DNA of 64,000 bases from Micromonospora nigra (GTDB lineage: Bacteria; Actinomycetota; Actinomycetes; Mycobacteriales; Micromonosporaceae), in assembly GCF_900091585.1 (NCBI RefSeq), contig NZ_FMHT01000003.1, positions 5,978,001 through 6,042,000 of the forward strand, in the 5' to 3' direction. Made by a program: the position numbers and the translations under genes. The notes beneath the pieces were generated by a model. The model did not search any database. It worked only from the letters and a program-made list of their open reading frames with translations, and was not told the origin of the DNA. Positions 62,841-64,000 of this stretch are shown one piece after another (position 1 is the stretch's first letter; each line of letters opens with the position of its first letter).

Positions 62841-64000
62841 ATGTCGAGCCCCGCCGAGCGGTACGCCGCGGCGCGCCGCCGGGCCGCGCAGGCCTCACAG
62901 TTCCCGGCGCTGGACGAGTTCGCCCTCGATCTGGGGTTCGACCTCGACGACTTCCAACGCGAGGCGTGCCAGGCCCTGGAGCGGGGCAGCGGTGTGCTGG
63001 TGTGCGCCCCGACCGGTGCCGGCAAGACCGTGGTCGGTGAGTTCGCCGTGCACCTGGCGCTGCGCGGCACCCCGGCGGCACCCGCGCCCGGCGACGGCGT
63101 GCGGCGCAAGTGCTTCTACACCACGCCGATCAAGGCGTTGTCGAACCAGAAGTACCACGACCTGGTGGAACGCCACGGAGCGGCCCAGGTCGGGCTGCTC
63201 ACCGGCGACAACGCCATCAACGGCGACGCGCCCGTGGTCGTGATGACCACCGAGGTGCTGCGCAACATGCTCTACGCCGGCTCGGCCACCCTCGAGGGCC
63301 TGGCGTACGTGGTGATGGACGAGGTGCACTACCTCGCCGACCGCTTCCGGGGCGGGGTCTGGGAAGAGGTGATCATCCACCTGCCGGCGTCGGTGACCCT
63401 GGTGTCCCTGTCGGCGACGGTGTCCAACGCGGAGGAGTTCGCCGACTGGCTGGTGACCGTGCGCGGCGAGACCGCCGTGGTGGTCAGCGAGCACCGGCCG
63501 GTGCCGCTGTGGCAGCACATGCTGGTCGGCCGGCGGATGTTCGACCTGTTCCACGACGCCGCCGCCGCCCGCAAGCACGACGTGCACCCGGAACTGCTGC
63601 GCTACACCCGCGACACGATGCGCCGGCTGGAACTGGGCGAGGGGCGCAGCGTCGGCCCCGGCGGCGGGCGGCGCGGCCCCCGGTGGCGCGGCCCGATGCG
63701 CCCCGACATCGTCGACCGCCTCGACCGGGAAGGGCTGCTCCCGGCCATCCTGTTCATCTTCAGCCGGGCCGGCTGCGCCGCCGCCGTGCAGCAGTGTCTC
63801 GCCGCCGGGCTGCGGCTGACCTCTCCCGAGGAGCGCGCCGAGATCCGCCGGGTGGTGGAGTCGAGGGTCACCGCTATCCCCGGTGAGGACCTGACGGTGC
63901 TCGGCTACTGGGAGTGGCTCGACGGCCTGGAGCGGGGGCTGGCCGCCCACCACGCGGGCATGCTGCCGGTGTTCAAGGAGGTCGTCGAGGAGCTGTTCGT
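62841..64000 (+). CDS. helY: Ski2/Mtr4-like DEAD/DEAH-box helicase, N-terminal part (partial)
   Basis: The first 386 codons of a large helicase that continues past the window. Motifs in order: Q-motif-like FDLDDFQREACQALERG, Walker A VCAPTGAGKTVVGEFA, motif Ia TTPIKALSNQKY, TTEVLRNMLYAGS, motif II VVMDEVHYLADRFRG (DEVH), motif III LVSLSATVSN, and the start of the second RecA domain, ILFIFSRAGCAAAVQQCL. This is the HelY (Rv2092c) pattern of RNA helicases related to Ski2/Mtr4, and the position after tatC matches except for the 13-kb insertion. The inferred role is RNA unwinding or turnover. Confidence 0.95.
   Translation, partial: MSSPAERYAAARRRAAQASQFPALDEFALDLGFDLDDFQREACQALERGSGVLVCAPTGAGKTVVGEFAVHLALRGTPAAPAPGDGVRRKCFYTTPIKALSNQKYHDLVERHGAAQVGLLTGDNAINGDAPVVVMTTEVLRNMLYAGSATLEGLAYVVMDEVHYLADRFRGGVWEEVIIHLPASVTLVSLSATVSNAEEFADWLVTVRGETAVVVSEHRPVPLWQHMLVGRRMFDLFHDAAAARKHDVHPELLRYTRDTMRRLELGEGRSVGPGGGRRGPRWRGPMRPDIVDRLDREGLLPAILFIFSRAGCAAAVQQCLAAGLRLTSPEERAEIRRVVESRVTAIPGEDLTVLGYWEWLDGLERGLAAHHAGMLPVFKEVVEELF

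Overview
The window is high-GC DNA from an actinobacterium, most likely a member of the Micromonosporaceae. The evidence is third codon positions that are almost all G or C, a complete Pup-proteasome gene set, mycothiol biosynthesis (mshC), many genes whose start codon sits 6-8 nt after a TANNNT -10 hexamer, and short intergenic repeats of a type I associate with Micromonospora. No tRNA, rRNA, CRISPR array, transposase or integrase was seen.

Backbone. Gene content and order follow the conserved actinobacterial block that in Mycobacterium tuberculosis runs from Rv2136c (uppP) to Rv2092c (helY). Present here in order are uppP, an MSMEG_4193-type phosphomutase, a DUF3090 protein, a SCO1664-type kinase-like protein, mshC, a PAC2 protein, metH, a RecB-like nuclease, an M50 protease, the tRNA m1A methyltransferase gene trmI, a ferredoxin, mpa/arc, dop, pup, prcB, prcA, pafA, pafB, pafC, tatA, tatC and helY. 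Together they cover prokaryotic ubiquitin-like protein (Pup) ligation, recycling and degradation, its linked DNA-damage regulators (pafBC), twin-arginine export, methionine and mycothiol metabolism, and cell-wall lipid carrier recycling.

Insertions into the backbone. (1) 17.2-22.8 kb: a two-component system with an FtsX-type ABC transporter. (2) 35.4-42.3 kb, between prcA and pafA: a dTDP-L-rhamnose operon (rmlBD, divergent rmlAC) with two glycosyltransferases, a DUF2304 protein and a flippase-like protein, probably making a surface glycan. (3) 43.8-45.9 kb: small accessory genes. (4) 50.3-59.8 kb, between tatC and helY: a SapB/RamS-type class III lanthipeptide cluster. It has a LanKC synthetase, two tandem identical 39-residue precursor genes, a hairpin attenuator, a heterodimeric ABC exporter, and on the opposite strand two tandem LuxR regulators with degenerate receiver domains plus a secreted low-complexity protein. 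(5) 60.1-62.8 kb: a lipid kinase, a TetR regulator and a HAD phosphatase.

Other notable items are a leaderless 31-codon ORF overlapping the PAC2 gene, a frameshifted and internally shortened endonuclease VII-like relic wedged between pup and prcB, a GNAT acetyltransferase relic after metH, 37-bp direct repeats between pafB and pafC, and a hexanucleotide microsatellite between mshC and a GntR gene.
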